A DNA stretch of 64,000 nucleotides from positions 1-64,000 of the forward strand of contig CAZWKE010000013.1 in NCBI GenBank assembly GCA_964634205.1. The letters are read 5' to 3'. Position 1 is the first letter of the stretch; the number at the start of each line of letters is the position of its first letter. The DNA is from JAFGGG01 sp964634205. Its GTDB lineage: Bacteria > Spirochaetota > Spirochaetia > SZUA-6 > RPPD01. Positions 1 through 9,278 of the stretch are shown here, in pieces. The notes below the pieces were generated by a model, which was not told where the DNA came from, did not search any database, and saw nothing but the letters and a program-made list of their open reading frames with translations. A program made the translations under genes and the position numbers.

Positions 1-22
1 CCAAAATGAAATTGATAATCAG

Positions 23-454
23 TTAAATATCAAGTACTACTATCGTGCTCCAGCCTTTGTCCGTGTGCTCAAACTCAAACCCATGCAGGGTTACGGCCTT
101 TACATCGGTTCCCAACTCATGCCGGTGGCCGTCTATTGCTTCACCCGCTAGTCGCGCATAAAGCTCCCAACCGTCGGATAGTTGTGAAATTTTGATTTTT
201 ACCGGCAAAAGAAATAACCCTTGCGCGTCCTTATAAAAAAGCGCTTCTTCCAGAAAGGCAAGGAGAAGCATGGACGGAGATTCATGCTTTAGTTGAATTT
301 CCCTTTTCTCCCGTCTTTTTATTTGGGAAAGATCACGGACCATTACACCAAGAAGCGCCTGCCAGGCACTGTCAAACAGCTCTTCCAGGCCTTCCGCCTC
401 CGCTTGAAACGCGATATCGGCTGCCGCCAGATCGTCACGATAAAAAAACGGCAT
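23..454 (-). CDS. Archease, activator of the RNA ligase RtcB
   Basis: Archease helps RtcB complete guanylylation and turn over during RNA ligation in the cytoplasm. The 143-residue protein has the family's usual length. It begins with an acidic Ala-Asp-Ile-Ala-Phe segment that matches the metal-binding N-terminus of archeases, and it ends with the expected pattern of aspartate, 'VKAVTLHGFEFE' and a final tryptophan strand. The open frame reaches up to 505, inside rtcB, but the ATG at 454 is preferred. It has a GGAGAGGG-like ribosome site upstream and leaves a 22-nt gap after the rtcB stop. It is the last gene seen in the seven-gene minus-strand operon, directly after its functional partner. 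Confidence 0.82.
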   Translation of the reverse strand: MPFFYRDDLAAADIAFQAEAEGLEELFDSAWQALLGVMVRDLSQIKRREKREIQLKHESPSMLLLAFLEEALFYKDAQGLFLLPVKIKISQLSDGWELYARLAGEAIDGHRHELGTDVKAVTLHGFEFEHTDKGWSTIVVLDI

Positions 455-476
455 ACTAAAAAGCCCTCTCCTCTCT

Positions 477-1931
477 CTATCCCTTGATATTCCCAAGGGG
501 AACAAGCTTGGCCACCCGCCTGCTCAAGCCCGCGTCTTCGGCCGCTTTTACCACCTGATCTATATTTTTATAAGCCGCACCCGCTTCTTCCGCCAGGCCG
601 GCATAGGAAGCACAGCGAATATAGATCCCCTTTTTTTTCATCCCGGCGGCAAGCTCCCTCCCGTCAAACTGTTTTTTTGCCTGATGCCTGCCCATTACCC
701 TGCCCGAACCGTGGGCCGTAGTAAAAAAGGTCTTTCCGCCTTCCTTTGTCCCCGTCAGCAGATAGGAACCGGTTTCCATGCTTCCACCGATGATAACCGG
801 CTGACCGATCCCGGCAAACTCTGCCGGAATATCACTCATACCGGGTCCAAAGGCGCGGGTGGCACCTTTCCGATGCAGCAGCAGTTCACGCGGCTTTCCT
901 TTCACCGTATGTGTTTCCAGCTTGGCCGTATTATGGGTGACGTCATAAATCTGTTCCAGGCCCAATTCAGACTCATGCCGTTTAAATATATCACAAAATA
1001 CTTCACGCACACGGGACATAATCATCTGGCGATTGACAAAGGCCATATTCACCGCGCACTTCATAGCGGAAAAATACTCTTGTCCCTCCGGGGAGTCAAA
1101 GGGAACGCAGGCCAGCTGCCGATCACGTATGTTACTATGATACTTCTGTTGCATGGCCTGCAGGAATTTATAAATTGAGTCCTGGGCCACCTGGTGCCCG
1201 AACCCACGGCTGCCGCAGTGCACCATAACCACAACCTGGTTTGGGACTGTAAGGCCCATAACCTCCGCGGCTTTTTTATCATGGATGTTTTCAGGGGTCA
1301 CAACCTGGATCTCCAGGTAATGGTTGCCCGATCCCAGGCTCCCAACCTGTTTGTACCCCCTTTCGACCGCCTTGCGACTGACGCTTCCCGCCTTTGCTCC
1401 CGCCATGCAGCCGTGTTCTTCGGTCCGCTCCAGGTCCCGTACTACGGCATACCCCTTTTTCAGGCACCACTGCATACCCTGCTCCAACAGATCATAGAAC
1501 TCATCCCGGGTTACGCTGCAAATACCCCCGGTCCCTACACCAGTGGGGATACGGGCGAACAGGGTGTCTACCAGCTTTTCCAGCCGGGGTCTGACCTCCT
1601 CGGCTGTCAAAGATGTTCTCATGAGCCGCATCCCACAGTTAATGTCAAAGCCGATCCCTCCCGGCGAAATAATGCCGGTGCGCGGATCGAAAGCCGCCGT
1701 ACCGCCGATAGGGAACCCGTATCCGGTATGCCCGTCAGGCAGGCAGAAGGCATATTCAATAATGCCGGGCAGACAGGCCACGTTACTGATCTGCTCGAAC
1801 ACCTCTTTTTCCATATTGTTGAGGAGTTTTTCCGATGCAAAAATACGTACCGGAACCTTCATACCCGGTTTGTAGGCGGTTGAAAGTTCCCAAGACACAT
1901 CGGATAATTTTTTAAGCCCTTCTAACCTCAT
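477..1931 (-). CDS. rtcB: RNA-splicing ligase RtcB
   Basis: GTP-dependent ligase joining RNA 2',3'-cyclic phosphate or 3'-phosphate ends to 5'-OH ends, used in tRNA or RNA repair. The 484-residue length is typical. Metal ligands are visible: Asp96 and Cys99 in 'GFDINCGMR', His204 in 'GSGNH', His238 in 'VHCGSRG' and His333 in 'HNTAK'. His407 in 'TTAHGSGR' is the expected guanylylated histidine. The ATG at 1931 directly abuts the stop of the AICAR transformylase gene, so the two are translationally coupled. Archease follows 22 nt downstream. Linkage to archease is common; linkage to purine and galactose genes is less expected. Confidence 0.96.
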   Translation of the reverse strand: MRLEGLKKLSDVSWELSTAYKPGMKVPVRIFASEKLLNNMEKEVFEQISNVACLPGIIEYAFCLPDGHTGYGFPIGGTAAFDPRTGIISPGGIGFDINCGMRLMRTSLTAEEVRPRLEKLVDTLFARIPTGVGTGGICSVTRDEFYDLLEQGMQWCLKKGYAVVRDLERTEEHGCMAGAKAGSVSRKAVERGYKQVGSLGSGNHYLEIQVVTPENIHDKKAAEVMGLTVPNQVVVMVHCGSRGFGHQVAQDSIYKFLQAMQQKYHSNIRDRQLACVPFDSPEGQEYFSAMKCAVNMAFVNRQMIMSRVREVFCDIFKRHESELGLEQIYDVTHNTAKLETHTVKGKPRELLLHRKGATRAFGPGMSDIPAEFAGIGQPVIIGGSMETGSYLLTGTKEGGKTFFTTAHGSGRVMGRHQAKKQFDGRELAAGMKKKGIYIRCASYAGLAEEAGAAYKNIDQVVKAAEDAGLSRRVAKLVPLGNIKG

Positions 1932-3182
1932 TTAATGTTTGAAGCTTCGCTCTCCGGTAAACACCATGGCGACGTTGGCCTGGTTACAGGCCTCTATACT
2001 TTCAAAATCACGGATGGCGCCGCCGGGTTGAATAATAGCGGTTATGCCCTCCCTGATCCCTACATCCACCCCGTCACGGAAGGGAAAAAACGCGTCCGAA
2101 ACCATAACACTGTCTTTTAACCCGCCGTGCTGCTCCTTTACCAGGCTGTCTATTTCCTGTCTTTGCCCGGGATCGCCTAAGGAGGCGTAGGGTGTATCAA
2201 AACGCTCGAAGGAAATACGCTCGGCCAGTTTGCGGTATGCCTTGTCGCGCGCAATCTCTGCCACCCCGACCCTGTCCTGTTCTCCGGTCCCGATACCTAC
2301 GGTTACCCCGTTTTTTACGTAGAGTACGGAGTTGCTGGTTACCCCGGCCTCCACAATCCAGCCGAAAATCAGGTCGTCATACTCCTGTTCGGTGGGCAGG
2401 CGCTGTATCCGGTACTCCTGCCCTTTATACACCACCTCCGCGGGCATGAGGTTTTCCCTGCTCAGTGCCTGCGGACGGTAAGACCATTGGGCAATGATAC
2501 CCCCGTCCAGCAGCGATTTGAAATCTACAAAGCGTGCGGAAGCATAGCTGCCCAGCTTTTCGATATTCCTGATTCGTAAAATCCTTAAGTTTTTTTTACG
2601 TTCCAGAATGGGCAGCACCCCCTCTTCATACTCCGGAGCTGCCAGCACTTCAAAATAATGCCCGCTGATCTGTTCGGCGGTACTTTTATCGCAGGGCCGG
2701 TTCAGCGCGATCGCCCCGCCGAAGGCCGCTTTACGGTCCGCCAAAAAGGCCTTGGTGAACGAACCGGCCAGTGTTTTGTCCCTGGCAACCCCGCTGGGGT
2801 TGTTATGTTTTACGATCACGGTACACGGGGTATCATGCAGATAGCGCAGAATCCCCAGGGCACTGTCCGTATCGGTAATGTTTATTTTTCCCGGATGCTT
2901 GCCCGATTGCAGAAGTTCTACGTCGGATGCCAGGTACCGTCCCGGTTTAATGCATGAAACGTCGCCCAGAACCAGATTGCCGTTCACCGGTTTGTACAGG
3001 GCCGCCTCCTGGCTGGGATTCTCCCCATAGCGCAAACCGCGTTCTTCTCCCGCGATATTCCAGGTTACCTTTTCAAAAAATATGGTCTGTTTCCCCTTTT
3101 CGTCTGAAAAACCTATCTCCATGCGCGGGGGAAAATGATCTTCTACAATGGTTTTGTATGCTGACTTTAAATCCTTGGCCAT
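1932..3182 (-). CDS. purH: AICAR formyltransferase (stand-alone PurH C-terminal domain)
   Basis: Transfers a formyl group from 10-formyl-THF to AICAR, the penultimate step of IMP synthesis. In most bacteria this domain is fused to IMP cyclohydrolase; here it is a separate 416-residue protein. The family signatures are clear: the 'RYGENPSQ' segment, the catalytic Lys-His pair in 'VKHNNPSG', the 'SDAFFPF' motif and the 'MVFTGERSFKH' C-terminus. Its ATG overlaps the TAA of the cyclohydrolase gene by one base (TAATG), so the split is clean and not a recent frameshift: there is a proper start and the stop codon ends the upstream domain. The symbol purH is used for both halves. Confidence 0.93.
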   Translation of the reverse strand: MAKDLKSAYKTIVEDHFPPRMEIGFSDEKGKQTIFFEKVTWNIAGEERGLRYGENPSQEAALYKPVNGNLVLGDVSCIKPGRYLASDVELLQSGKHPGKINITDTDSALGILRYLHDTPCTVIVKHNNPSGVARDKTLAGSFTKAFLADRKAAFGGAIALNRPCDKSTAEQISGHYFEVLAAPEYEEGVLPILERKKNLRILRIRNIEKLGSYASARFVDFKSLLDGGIIAQWSYRPQALSRENLMPAEVVYKGQEYRIQRLPTEQEYDDLIFGWIVEAGVTSNSVLYVKNGVTVGIGTGEQDRVGVAEIARDKAYRKLAERISFERFDTPYASLGDPGQRQEIDSLVKEQHGGLKDSVMVSDAFFPFRDGVDVGIREGITAIIQPGGAIRDFESIEACNQANVAMVFTGERSFKH

Positions 3183-3862
3183 TACCGCTCCTTGTTATAA
3201 CACGATGTAATTTCGGCGAAGTCTCTTTCTATAAGATACTCAGAAATTGCCGTATCGTACTGCGCCGTGTGCAGAAAAGCTTTTTTGGCCAGCTCAAAGC
3301 GCAGCGCAAGCCCTATCTTGCCTTCATGCTTCTGCAGCTCTTTGGTAATCAGCGCATAATCATCTATGTCGGTAACCGCCGCAATCCTGATAAAATTCTT
3401 GGCCGCCGCCCGTATCATACACGGCCCCCCGATATCAATATGCGACCGGGCGTTTTCCGCCGATGTCCCGGGCTGCTGGATTACCTGTCTGAAGGGGTAG
3501 AGATTCCCCACCACCATATCAAAGGGTACTCCCTCCGCGCGTTGCAAGTCCCGATTGTGAGCCTCATTATAGGTTTCACTTAACAGTCCCAGGTAGATCT
3601 TAAAATCCAGGGTCTTTACCAACCCGCCCTGCATCTCGGGCTGCCCGGTATAATCCGCAATGGCGACAAAATTATCCGCCTGCTGCGGGAAGGCGCCGGT
3701 CAGGGTGGCATAGGTATTGCCCGTGGAATAAATGCGTATTCCCGGATTAATCCGCAGCAAATCCTCCACAAATCCTGTTAATCCCGACTTGTCAAAGACA
3801 CTGATAATAACATTTTTTACTTTAATAAGATCATCGATCGTTTCTACTACATTAAGTGCCAT
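3182..3862 (-). CDS. purH: IMP cyclohydrolase (stand-alone PurH N-terminal, MGS-like domain)
   Basis: Closes FAICAR to IMP, the last step of de novo purine synthesis. The 226-residue protein keeps the main catalytic landmarks of the PurH N-terminal domain: a lysine in 'VKTL', tyrosine in 'NLYPF', aspartate in 'DIGGP' and lysine in 'RAAAKN'. Two usually conserved segments diverge: 'STGNTYATL' for the common STGGTA, and 'KTLDFKIY' for the usual KTLHPKVH. The open frame extends upstream to 3949 inside the neighbouring gene. The ATG at 3862 is chosen for its AAGGA ribosome site and because the family begins close to this point. The downstream gene overlaps by one base. Confidence 0.88.
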   Translation of the reverse strand: MALNVVETIDDLIKVKNVIISVFDKSGLTGFVEDLLRINPGIRIYSTGNTYATLTGAFPQQADNFVAIADYTGQPEMQGGLVKTLDFKIYLGLLSETYNEAHNRDLQRAEGVPFDMVVGNLYPFRQVIQQPGTSAENARSHIDIGGPCMIRAAAKNFIRIAAVTDIDDYALITKELQKHEGKIGLALRFELAKKAFLHTAQYDTAISEYLIERDFAEITSCYNKER

Positions 3863-3896
3863 TCGCAATCCATCCTTTTCTGTTGTATGATACAAT

Positions 3897-4823
3897 TTAT
3901 ATAATACAATTTCTGAAGAGTTGCAACGCTTCCTTATAGGTTGCGTCATCCGATATACTGAAAATATTGTCTTCTATTATGCCGTTCGGGGTGCGAAAGT
4001 ACCGGATCGGGTTTCGTAGCACATCCAGAACCTGTTCCTGCGCACACCCGTTTTGCAGCAGATACTTCATAAAGCTTAAAGAGGACAGCGGGAGGTGCGT
4101 TCCCCTGCTGTCATACAGGTAGCCGATACCGTCCAAAACCTGTTCAAAAGGTCCCCGGGAATAATGAAAGGTCCGCGTCAGCGGCCTGTCCCGGGCAATC
4201 ACTTTTTCTTCTAGTAGCCGTTCCCCCATTTCCTGTACCAGGGTATGGTACTCTTCTATACTCAAGCCCGAGCGGCAGATCATCACCGCGATATCCGTTT
4301 TACGGCTGTTCTTATGCAGCAACGCCGGTATATCATAATTTACGATGAAATATCCCCTGAAAAGCTTTATGGACTGGCCGTAGATTACTTTGAAGTTTTC
4401 AGGCGGCACCCAGATTTTAAACAGGTCTTCATTATGCATCTTAAAGCGGCGCAAGGCCGCAAAGGCGCCGATGATGGGTGCCTGTTTAAACGGAATCTGA
4501 AACAGGTTGCTGAATTTCTCCCGCATCTGCGGAGTAAACGCTCTCTTCCCGAGTCTGGCGAAACGGATTTTTACCGCATAATGTTGTTCTACAATTTTGT
4601 TCTTCAGGATAAAATCCCCGGGGATGTTTGCCAGGTAGACAATATGACATTTTTTACAATAGATGCTGTTTCCCTTGATGACACGAAAAAGCATACTCTC
4701 CACCAGCACTCCATTGGATTCCGGTCGTAAATACAGGAATATGTCCTGTATCCCCGGTTCCAACAGCGGACCGGGATAGGGGATGAGTATGGTAGGCAGT
4801 CTTACTTTTTGCCGGCCGGACAT
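3897..4823 (-). CDS. Conserved-looking hypothetical protein with a Cys pair
   Basis: I do not recognise this 308-residue protein. It has no signal peptide or membrane segment and should be cytoplasmic. A Cys-x2-Cys pair lies at residues 56-59, and basic and aromatic residues are frequent through the centre. It sits between galE (8 nt upstream) and the IMP cyclohydrolase gene (34 nt downstream), so it is cotranscribed with both. Operon position gives no clear functional hint, because the neighbours belong to sugar, purine and RNA-repair pathways. It could be a lineage-specific spirochaetal protein. A database search would settle its distribution. Confidence 0.72.
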   Translation of the reverse strand: MSGRQKVRLPTILIPYPGPLLEPGIQDIFLYLRPESNGVLVESMLFRVIKGNSIYCKKCHIVYLANIPGDFILKNKIVEQHYAVKIRFARLGKRAFTPQMREKFSNLFQIPFKQAPIIGAFAALRRFKMHNEDLFKIWVPPENFKVIYGQSIKLFRGYFIVNYDIPALLHKNSRKTDIAVMICRSGLSIEEYHTLVQEMGERLLEEKVIARDRPLTRTFHYSRGPFEQVLDGIGYLYDSRGTHLPLSSLSFMKYLLQNGCAQEQVLDVLRNPIRYFRTPNGIIEDNIFSISDDATYKEALQLFRNCII

Positions 4824-4831
4824 TATTTTCC

Positions 4832-5800
4832 TTAAAGTCTTTTATAAATATTCCAGGTGGTCGCCACAATGCTCTCCACGTCACTCAGGCGTGCCTTCCA
4901 GTGCAGAAGCTCATGCGCCTTTTTCGACGAAGCATACAGCTTTGCGGGGTCACCGGGTCTCCGGTCCACAACGCGACAGGCTATCTCTCTGCCGGATACA
5001 CGGCGGACCGCATCAATCATCTCCTTTACACTGAGGCCTTGTTCACTGCCCAGGTTCACCATGAGGCAGCGTTGTTGTTTTTTTATATATTCAAGCGATT
5101 TAAGGTGAGCGTCCGCCAGGTCAGTCACGTGAATATAATCGCGAATGCCCGTACCGTCTCGGGTGTCATAATCATCCCCGAAAATCTCCAGTTCTTTTCT
5201 TTGACCGGCGGCCACCTCCATGATGACCGGAATCAGGTTTTGCGGATTCTTTTCCAGGCCGTGCACTCGTTCTGCGGGATCGTATCCGGCCGCATTAAAA
5301 TACCGCAAAGCCGCCGAGATTATCCCCTTTAATTTGTAATACCACAAAAGAAATCCCTCGATCTGAAGTTTGGTATACCCATAATAATTCACCGGTTCGG
5401 TGGGATGTTCTTCATCAATCGGATTGTATTGCGGCGCACCGTATACGGCGGCGGATGAGGAGAATACTATATGCTTAATCCCCGCCTCGCACATGGCGTT
5501 TAATATATTAAGAGAACCGGAAATATTGTTGACCGAATATTTTTCCGGTTTGAGCATGGATTCCCCGGCCGCTTTATAGGCCGCAAGGTGGATCACCGCG
5601 TCAAACCCCTTTTTCATCGAGGACAGCAGAAACGGGTAATCCATGATATCACCCTGAATGAACTGCTCATCCGCAAAGATGTTCTCTTTCAGGCCGCTGT
5701 AAAGGTTGTCGTACACCGAAACCTTATAACCCGCGTCCAAAAGTGTTCTGCAGACATGGCTGCCGATATAACCGGCGCCGCCGATGACAAGCACCTTCAC
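4832..5800 (-). CDS. galE: UDP-glucose 4-epimerase
   Basis: Interconverts UDP-glucose and UDP-galactose, supplying galactose for glycans or feeding galactose into glycolysis. The 322-residue short-chain dehydrogenase fold shows the NAD-binding 'GGAGYIGSH' at residues 7-15, the serine-rich 'FSSSAAVYG' active-site strand and the catalytic Tyr-x3-Lys in 'YYGYTK'. The substrate loop 'RYFNAAGYDP' is typical of GalE rather than of other epimerases. Its ATG overlaps the stop of the upstream phosphosugar mutase by four bases (ATGA), so glucose-1-phosphate formation and UDP-sugar interconversion are coupled. Confidence 0.93.
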   Translation of the reverse strand: MKVLVIGGAGYIGSHVCRTLLDAGYKVSVYDNLYSGLKENIFADEQFIQGDIMDYPFLLSSMKKGFDAVIHLAAYKAAGESMLKPEKYSVNNISGSLNILNAMCEAGIKHIVFSSSAAVYGAPQYNPIDEEHPTEPVNYYGYTKLQIEGFLLWYYKLKGIISAALRYFNAAGYDPAERVHGLEKNPQNLIPVIMEVAAGQRKELEIFGDDYDTRDGTGIRDYIHVTDLADAHLKSLEYIKKQQRCLMVNLGSEQGLSVKEMIDAVRRVSGREIACRVVDRRPGDPAKLYASSKKAHELLHWKARLSDVESIVATTWNIYKRL

Positions 5801-7557
5801 CCCGCCACCCCCTCAGTCAGTGAATTAAGCTCCTCCCGCACACGTGTGATCTTCCGCTCAACCTCCTGCATAGCCTGTGGCAGTTCCATCCCCCTCCCTG
5901 AACGGCAGGATGCGTAGAATTTAATCTTGGGTTCGGTACCCGAAGGCCGGGCCGAGATAACGGTATCATCTTCCAGAACAAATTGGATCACATTTGAAGC
6001 AGGCAGATCGATATCTTTGGTGGCGCGCCCATTACTTACCGCAAGGGTGGTGCCTTCCAGATAGTCCTTTTTCACCACCACCTTTTTTCCGGCGAAATAT
6101 TCAGGGGTGGTCTTGCGCAGACGGTCCATAAGTGAGCGGATGGCGTTCATTCCTTCCTGGCCGTGGACATATTTTGAAACCTGAATCTCCTCGAAATACC
6201 CGTAACGCTTATAGATTTCATGCAAGCGCTGTACCAGGGTTTTTCCCTGTACACGGTAGTAGAGGGCCATCTCGGCGGTCAGCACGGCCGTAGAGACCGC
6301 ATCCTTGTCACGGACATCGGTATGGGGAAGGTAGCCGTAGCTTTCCTCGTTTCCGAATATGTACTCCGGTCCGTTCTTCATGTTTTCGAACTCCCGGATC
6401 TTGGCACAGATGTATTTGAAACCGGTCAGAGTATCATAGCAGCGTACCCCGTACCCTTCGGCCACCAGGCGCTGCAGTTCGGTGGTCACGATTGTTTTGA
6501 TAAAAGCGGGATTTTTCGGCATCAGGTCAAGTTCTTTTTTGGCGGCGCATACGTAATCCACCAGCAGCACACCCAGTTGGTTCCCGGTGATAAGTCTGAA
6601 ACCCGAATCTTCTTTTACCGCGATTCCCAGCCTGTCGGCGTCGGGGTCCGTACCCATTACCAGGTCGGCTTTTTCCCGTTCACCCAGCCGGATTGCCAGC
6701 TGCATGGCATCCGCCTCTTCCGGATTCGGAAACTTTACGGTGGTAAAATCCCCGTCAGGATCCTGCTGCTCGGGAACCACCGTAACCTTGACCCCCAGAT
6801 CACCGAGGATCCGGCGGACCGGCACCAGTCCCGTACCGTGCAGCGGAGTGTAAACAAGTGAAAGTTCATCCGCGTGTTCATCAAATAACGCGGGCCGCAG
6901 GATATGCCGCTTTACCATGGCAATGAACGGCTCATCTATTTCAGCATCGATGCGCACCAGCAGACTGCTTTTCAGGGCCGCGGCTTCGGTCATGCTTTGT
7001 ACGTTACCACCGACCGCCCTGGCCTCTTCTATGATGCCCTGATCATGAGGCGCGATTACCTGGGAACCGTCATCCCAGTATACCTTATATCCGTTATATT
7101 GCGGAGGATTATGGCTGGCGGTAATCACGATGCCGGTGACGGCCTTAAGCTGTCTCACCGCAAACGACAACTCAGGAGTGGGCCTGAGTGAGCTGAACAG
7201 GTATGTTTTAATTCCGTTTGCGCAGAGTACCAGCGCCGCCTCCAGGGCGAACAGGTCCGAGTAATGCCGGGAATCAAAAGCGATGACCGCTGATTTTTCT
7301 CCCTGTACGCATTTGTTCACGTAATTTGCCAGGCCTTGAGTTGCCCTGCCGACCACCAGGGGATTCATACGGTTAAAACCGCCGCCGATAATCCCACGCA
7401 AGCCCCCCGTACCGAAGGCCAACTCAGTATAAAAACGGTCCTGAAGCTCTTTAAAATTCCGTGACCGTATCAGTTCTTCCACTTGTGAACGAAAATCCGG
7501 ATTTTTCTCCGATGTGCAGTATTCTCTTGCTTTACTTAAAAGCGCCTCATTATTCAT
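5797..7557 (-). CDS. pgcA: Phosphoglucomutase / phosphomannomutase family enzyme
   Basis: Alpha-D-phosphohexomutase, most likely interconverting glucose-6-phosphate and glucose-1-phosphate. At 586 residues it matches the long PgcA-type branch. Motifs in order are the phosphoserine loop 'TASHNPPQYNGYK', the metal loop 'GTDPDADRLG', the sugar-binding 'GNEESYGY' and the phosphate-binding 'RPSGTEPK'. It is the first gene of the seven-gene minus-strand operon. Upstream of the ATG is a GGAG ribosome site, and further up a weak promoter-like TTGCAA. Adjacency to galE supports a role in nucleotide-sugar supply. Specificity for glucose over mannose cannot be read from the sequence. Confidence 0.9.
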   Translation of the reverse strand: MNNEALLSKAREYCTSEKNPDFRSQVEELIRSRNFKELQDRFYTELAFGTGGLRGIIGGGFNRMNPLVVGRATQGLANYVNKCVQGEKSAVIAFDSRHYSDLFALEAALVLCANGIKTYLFSSLRPTPELSFAVRQLKAVTGIVITASHNPPQYNGYKVYWDDGSQVIAPHDQGIIEEARAVGGNVQSMTEAAALKSSLLVRIDAEIDEPFIAMVKRHILRPALFDEHADELSLVYTPLHGTGLVPVRRILGDLGVKVTVVPEQQDPDGDFTTVKFPNPEEADAMQLAIRLGEREKADLVMGTDPDADRLGIAVKEDSGFRLITGNQLGVLLVDYVCAAKKELDLMPKNPAFIKTIVTTELQRLVAEGYGVRCYDTLTGFKYICAKIREFENMKNGPEYIFGNEESYGYLPHTDVRDKDAVSTAVLTAEMALYYRVQGKTLVQRLHEIYKRYGYFEEIQVSKYVHGQEGMNAIRSLMDRLRKTTPEYFAGKKVVVKKDYLEGTTLAVSNGRATKDIDLPASNVIQFVLEDDTVISARPSGTEPKIKFYASCRSGRGMELPQAMQEVERKITRVREELNSLTEGVAG

Positions 7558-7616
7558 TATATAACTCCTACACCTACTCTATACAATACGGAGAACAGTT
7601 GCAATAATCCAGCGAT

Positions 7617-8600
7617 TTAAAAATTTGACGAGAATGATTGAGGAGTACTGATCCCGGCCCATGCGGCCAGAATCGTGGCCAGGTTGATAACCCCGCCCAG
7701 GTGAAGCAGTGCAAGCAGCAGCAAAATAATCGAGATTACAGCGGTAACCGGGCTTATACGCATGGCGGACTCACGCATATGTTTGACACTCCTGATAATA
7801 AAGGGGATAAGCACGGCGAACGCGAGTACCAGAAACAATAACCCACCCCAAATCCGTACAGACAGAGGTGAAAAACTGTTCCAGGACTGAAGGCTGATTG
7901 CCGCCTGGGTAACGGAAAAGGTCAGGGTCTGTATCCTGCCCGACAGGATCAACAGGCCGATTCCCACCAGGAAGACGCCGCTGCCGACACGGATGAAGCG
8001 CATGGAGGCTTTCAACCGGTTCAATCTCCCGATGAGAGCGGGGAAGAACAGGCTCATGGCAAGGAAGGGCAGTCCCAGTCCCAGTGAAAAAAACACCAGG
8101 TTGATCACACCGACAAACGAGGTTTCCGTGGCCGCGGTGAGCAGAAAAATACCCTGCAGCAGGGGGCCGATACACGGTGTCCAGCCCGCGCCGAAGGCCA
8201 TGCCGACCACAAATGCCCCCACCAAACTTGTGGGCCTGTGCTGCAATTCAAGGCGTTTTTCCAGGTTGAGGATTTTGAGAAAATTAAATATGAAGTTCAT
8301 GCCCAGGACGATAACGATAATACCGGCGGCGATATCCAGAAATTGTAAGGATCCGCCCAGGGAATAAAAGGTCCCGAAAACCAATACCCCTACCAAACTA
8401 AAAAGCAAAAGGAAACCCGCCACAAAGGCCAGGGTCCGCAAAAACACGTCCCGGCGTTTATAGCGCGACTGCCGGAGATCCTTCACGGTGACACCGCTGA
8501 TAAAGGTAAGATAAGAGGGGATTACGGGGAGCACACAGGGTGAGAGGAATGCCAGCAGCCCGGCACCGAAAGACAGAAAAATATTCAGATTAATATTCAT
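7617..8600 (-). CDS. CcdA-type cytochrome c biogenesis / thiol-reductant membrane transporter
   Basis: Membrane protein that passes reducing equivalents from cytoplasmic thioredoxin to extracytoplasmic thioredoxin-like proteins. The two transmembrane redox cysteines stand in their usual motifs: Cys22 in 'LSPCVLP' and Cys143 in 'GWTPCIGP'. At 327 residues it is longer than typical CcdA (about 230). The extra length is further hydrophobic helices at the C-terminus, giving about eight segments. Its start overlaps the tlpA-like lipoprotein gene by 11 bases, so the two are cotranscribed and should be partners. It is distinct from the DipZ-type fusion six kilobases away. Confidence 0.87.
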   Translation of the reverse strand: MNINLNIFLSFGAGLLAFLSPCVLPVIPSYLTFISGVTVKDLRQSRYKRRDVFLRTLAFVAGFLLLFSLVGVLVFGTFYSLGGSLQFLDIAAGIIVIVLGMNFIFNFLKILNLEKRLELQHRPTSLVGAFVVGMAFGAGWTPCIGPLLQGIFLLTAATETSFVGVINLVFFSLGLGLPFLAMSLFFPALIGRLNRLKASMRFIRVGSGVFLVGIGLLILSGRIQTLTFSVTQAAISLQSWNSFSPLSVRIWGGLLFLVLAFAVLIPFIIRSVKHMRESAMRISPVTAVISIILLLLALLHLGGVINLATILAAWAGISTPQSFSSNF

Positions 8601-9258
8601 ACGCTATCAGTTTTTTAAAAACCGTCAGTACCTCTTGCGTGTCCCAACTGCGGGAGCCTACCAGCTTTCCGATCAAATAACCCTTTTGATCGATAATATA
8701 GGTTGTGGGAAATCCGCGGACACCATAGATCTGTGTAGCCCGGTACTCCGTATCCAGCACCACCGGAAATGAATAATTATTTTGTATAATATATTTTTTT
8801 GCCGCTTGCGGGGAATCGTTTACGTTTACCGCCAGTATTTCAAAATCCAGATTCTTTAGGCTGTTGTACATGCTCTGTATGGAGGGCATTTCATCACGGC
8901 AGTATTTACACCAGCTTCCCCAGAAATTCAAAAATACCACCTTGCCCTGTAACGACGAAAGACTGACAGGCTTTCCGTTAAGATCATCGAGGGTAAAATC
9001 AGGGGCCAAAACCTGCCGTGTTGGGATCAGCATTCCGATACTTTTTAACGCGGTTTCCATGTCCGTTTCAAGTCCGACAGGCTTTTCATGATCTGCCCTG
9101 TTTCCAGGCTCGGTGGATTCTGTATCCTGCCCGGCGGTACCGCTTTGCAGTCCACTCCCCCGCTCAGGATCCGCCGGTTGGGCAGCGGAAGGTCTCCCTC
9201 CGCAGCCTGCGAATGAAATTAACATAATTATGAGAACGAAGAATATATTTTTTTTCAT
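8590..9258 (-). CDS. TlpA/ResA-like thioredoxin-fold lipoprotein
   Basis: Extracytoplasmic thiol-disulfide oxidoreductase. A lipoprotein signal peptide ends in a lipobox with Cys19. A low-complexity linker rich in Ser, Gly and Glu spans about residues 20-70. The thioredoxin fold follows, with the redox pair Cys117-x2-Cys120 in 'WGSWCKYC' and the cis-proline in 'GFPTTYII'. The start has a good AGGTGG ribosome site and a strong promoter just upstream. The downstream overlapping ccdA-like gene probably supplies its electrons. Substrates, such as apocytochromes or secreted disulfide proteins, are not evident from the sequence. Confidence 0.88.
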   Translation of the reverse strand: MKKNIFFVLIIMLISFAGCGGRPSAAQPADPERGSGLQSGTAGQDTESTEPGNRADHEKPVGLETDMETALKSIGMLIPTRQVLAPDFTLDDLNGKPVSLSSLQGKVVFLNFWGSWCKYCRDEMPSIQSMYNSLKNLDFEILAVNVNDSPQAAKKYIIQNNYSFPVVLDTEYRATQIYGVRGFPTTYIIDQKGYLIGKLVGSRSWDTQEVLTVFKKLIAYEY

Positions 9259-9278
9259 ATATTGCCACCTAACTATAC

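Noticed and set aside
684..1883. Open frames on the plus strand opposite rtcB (684-1178 and 1194-1883)
   Set aside because: They lie entirely within the well-supported rtcB gene on the other strand, lack ribosome sites and have no recognisable protein features.
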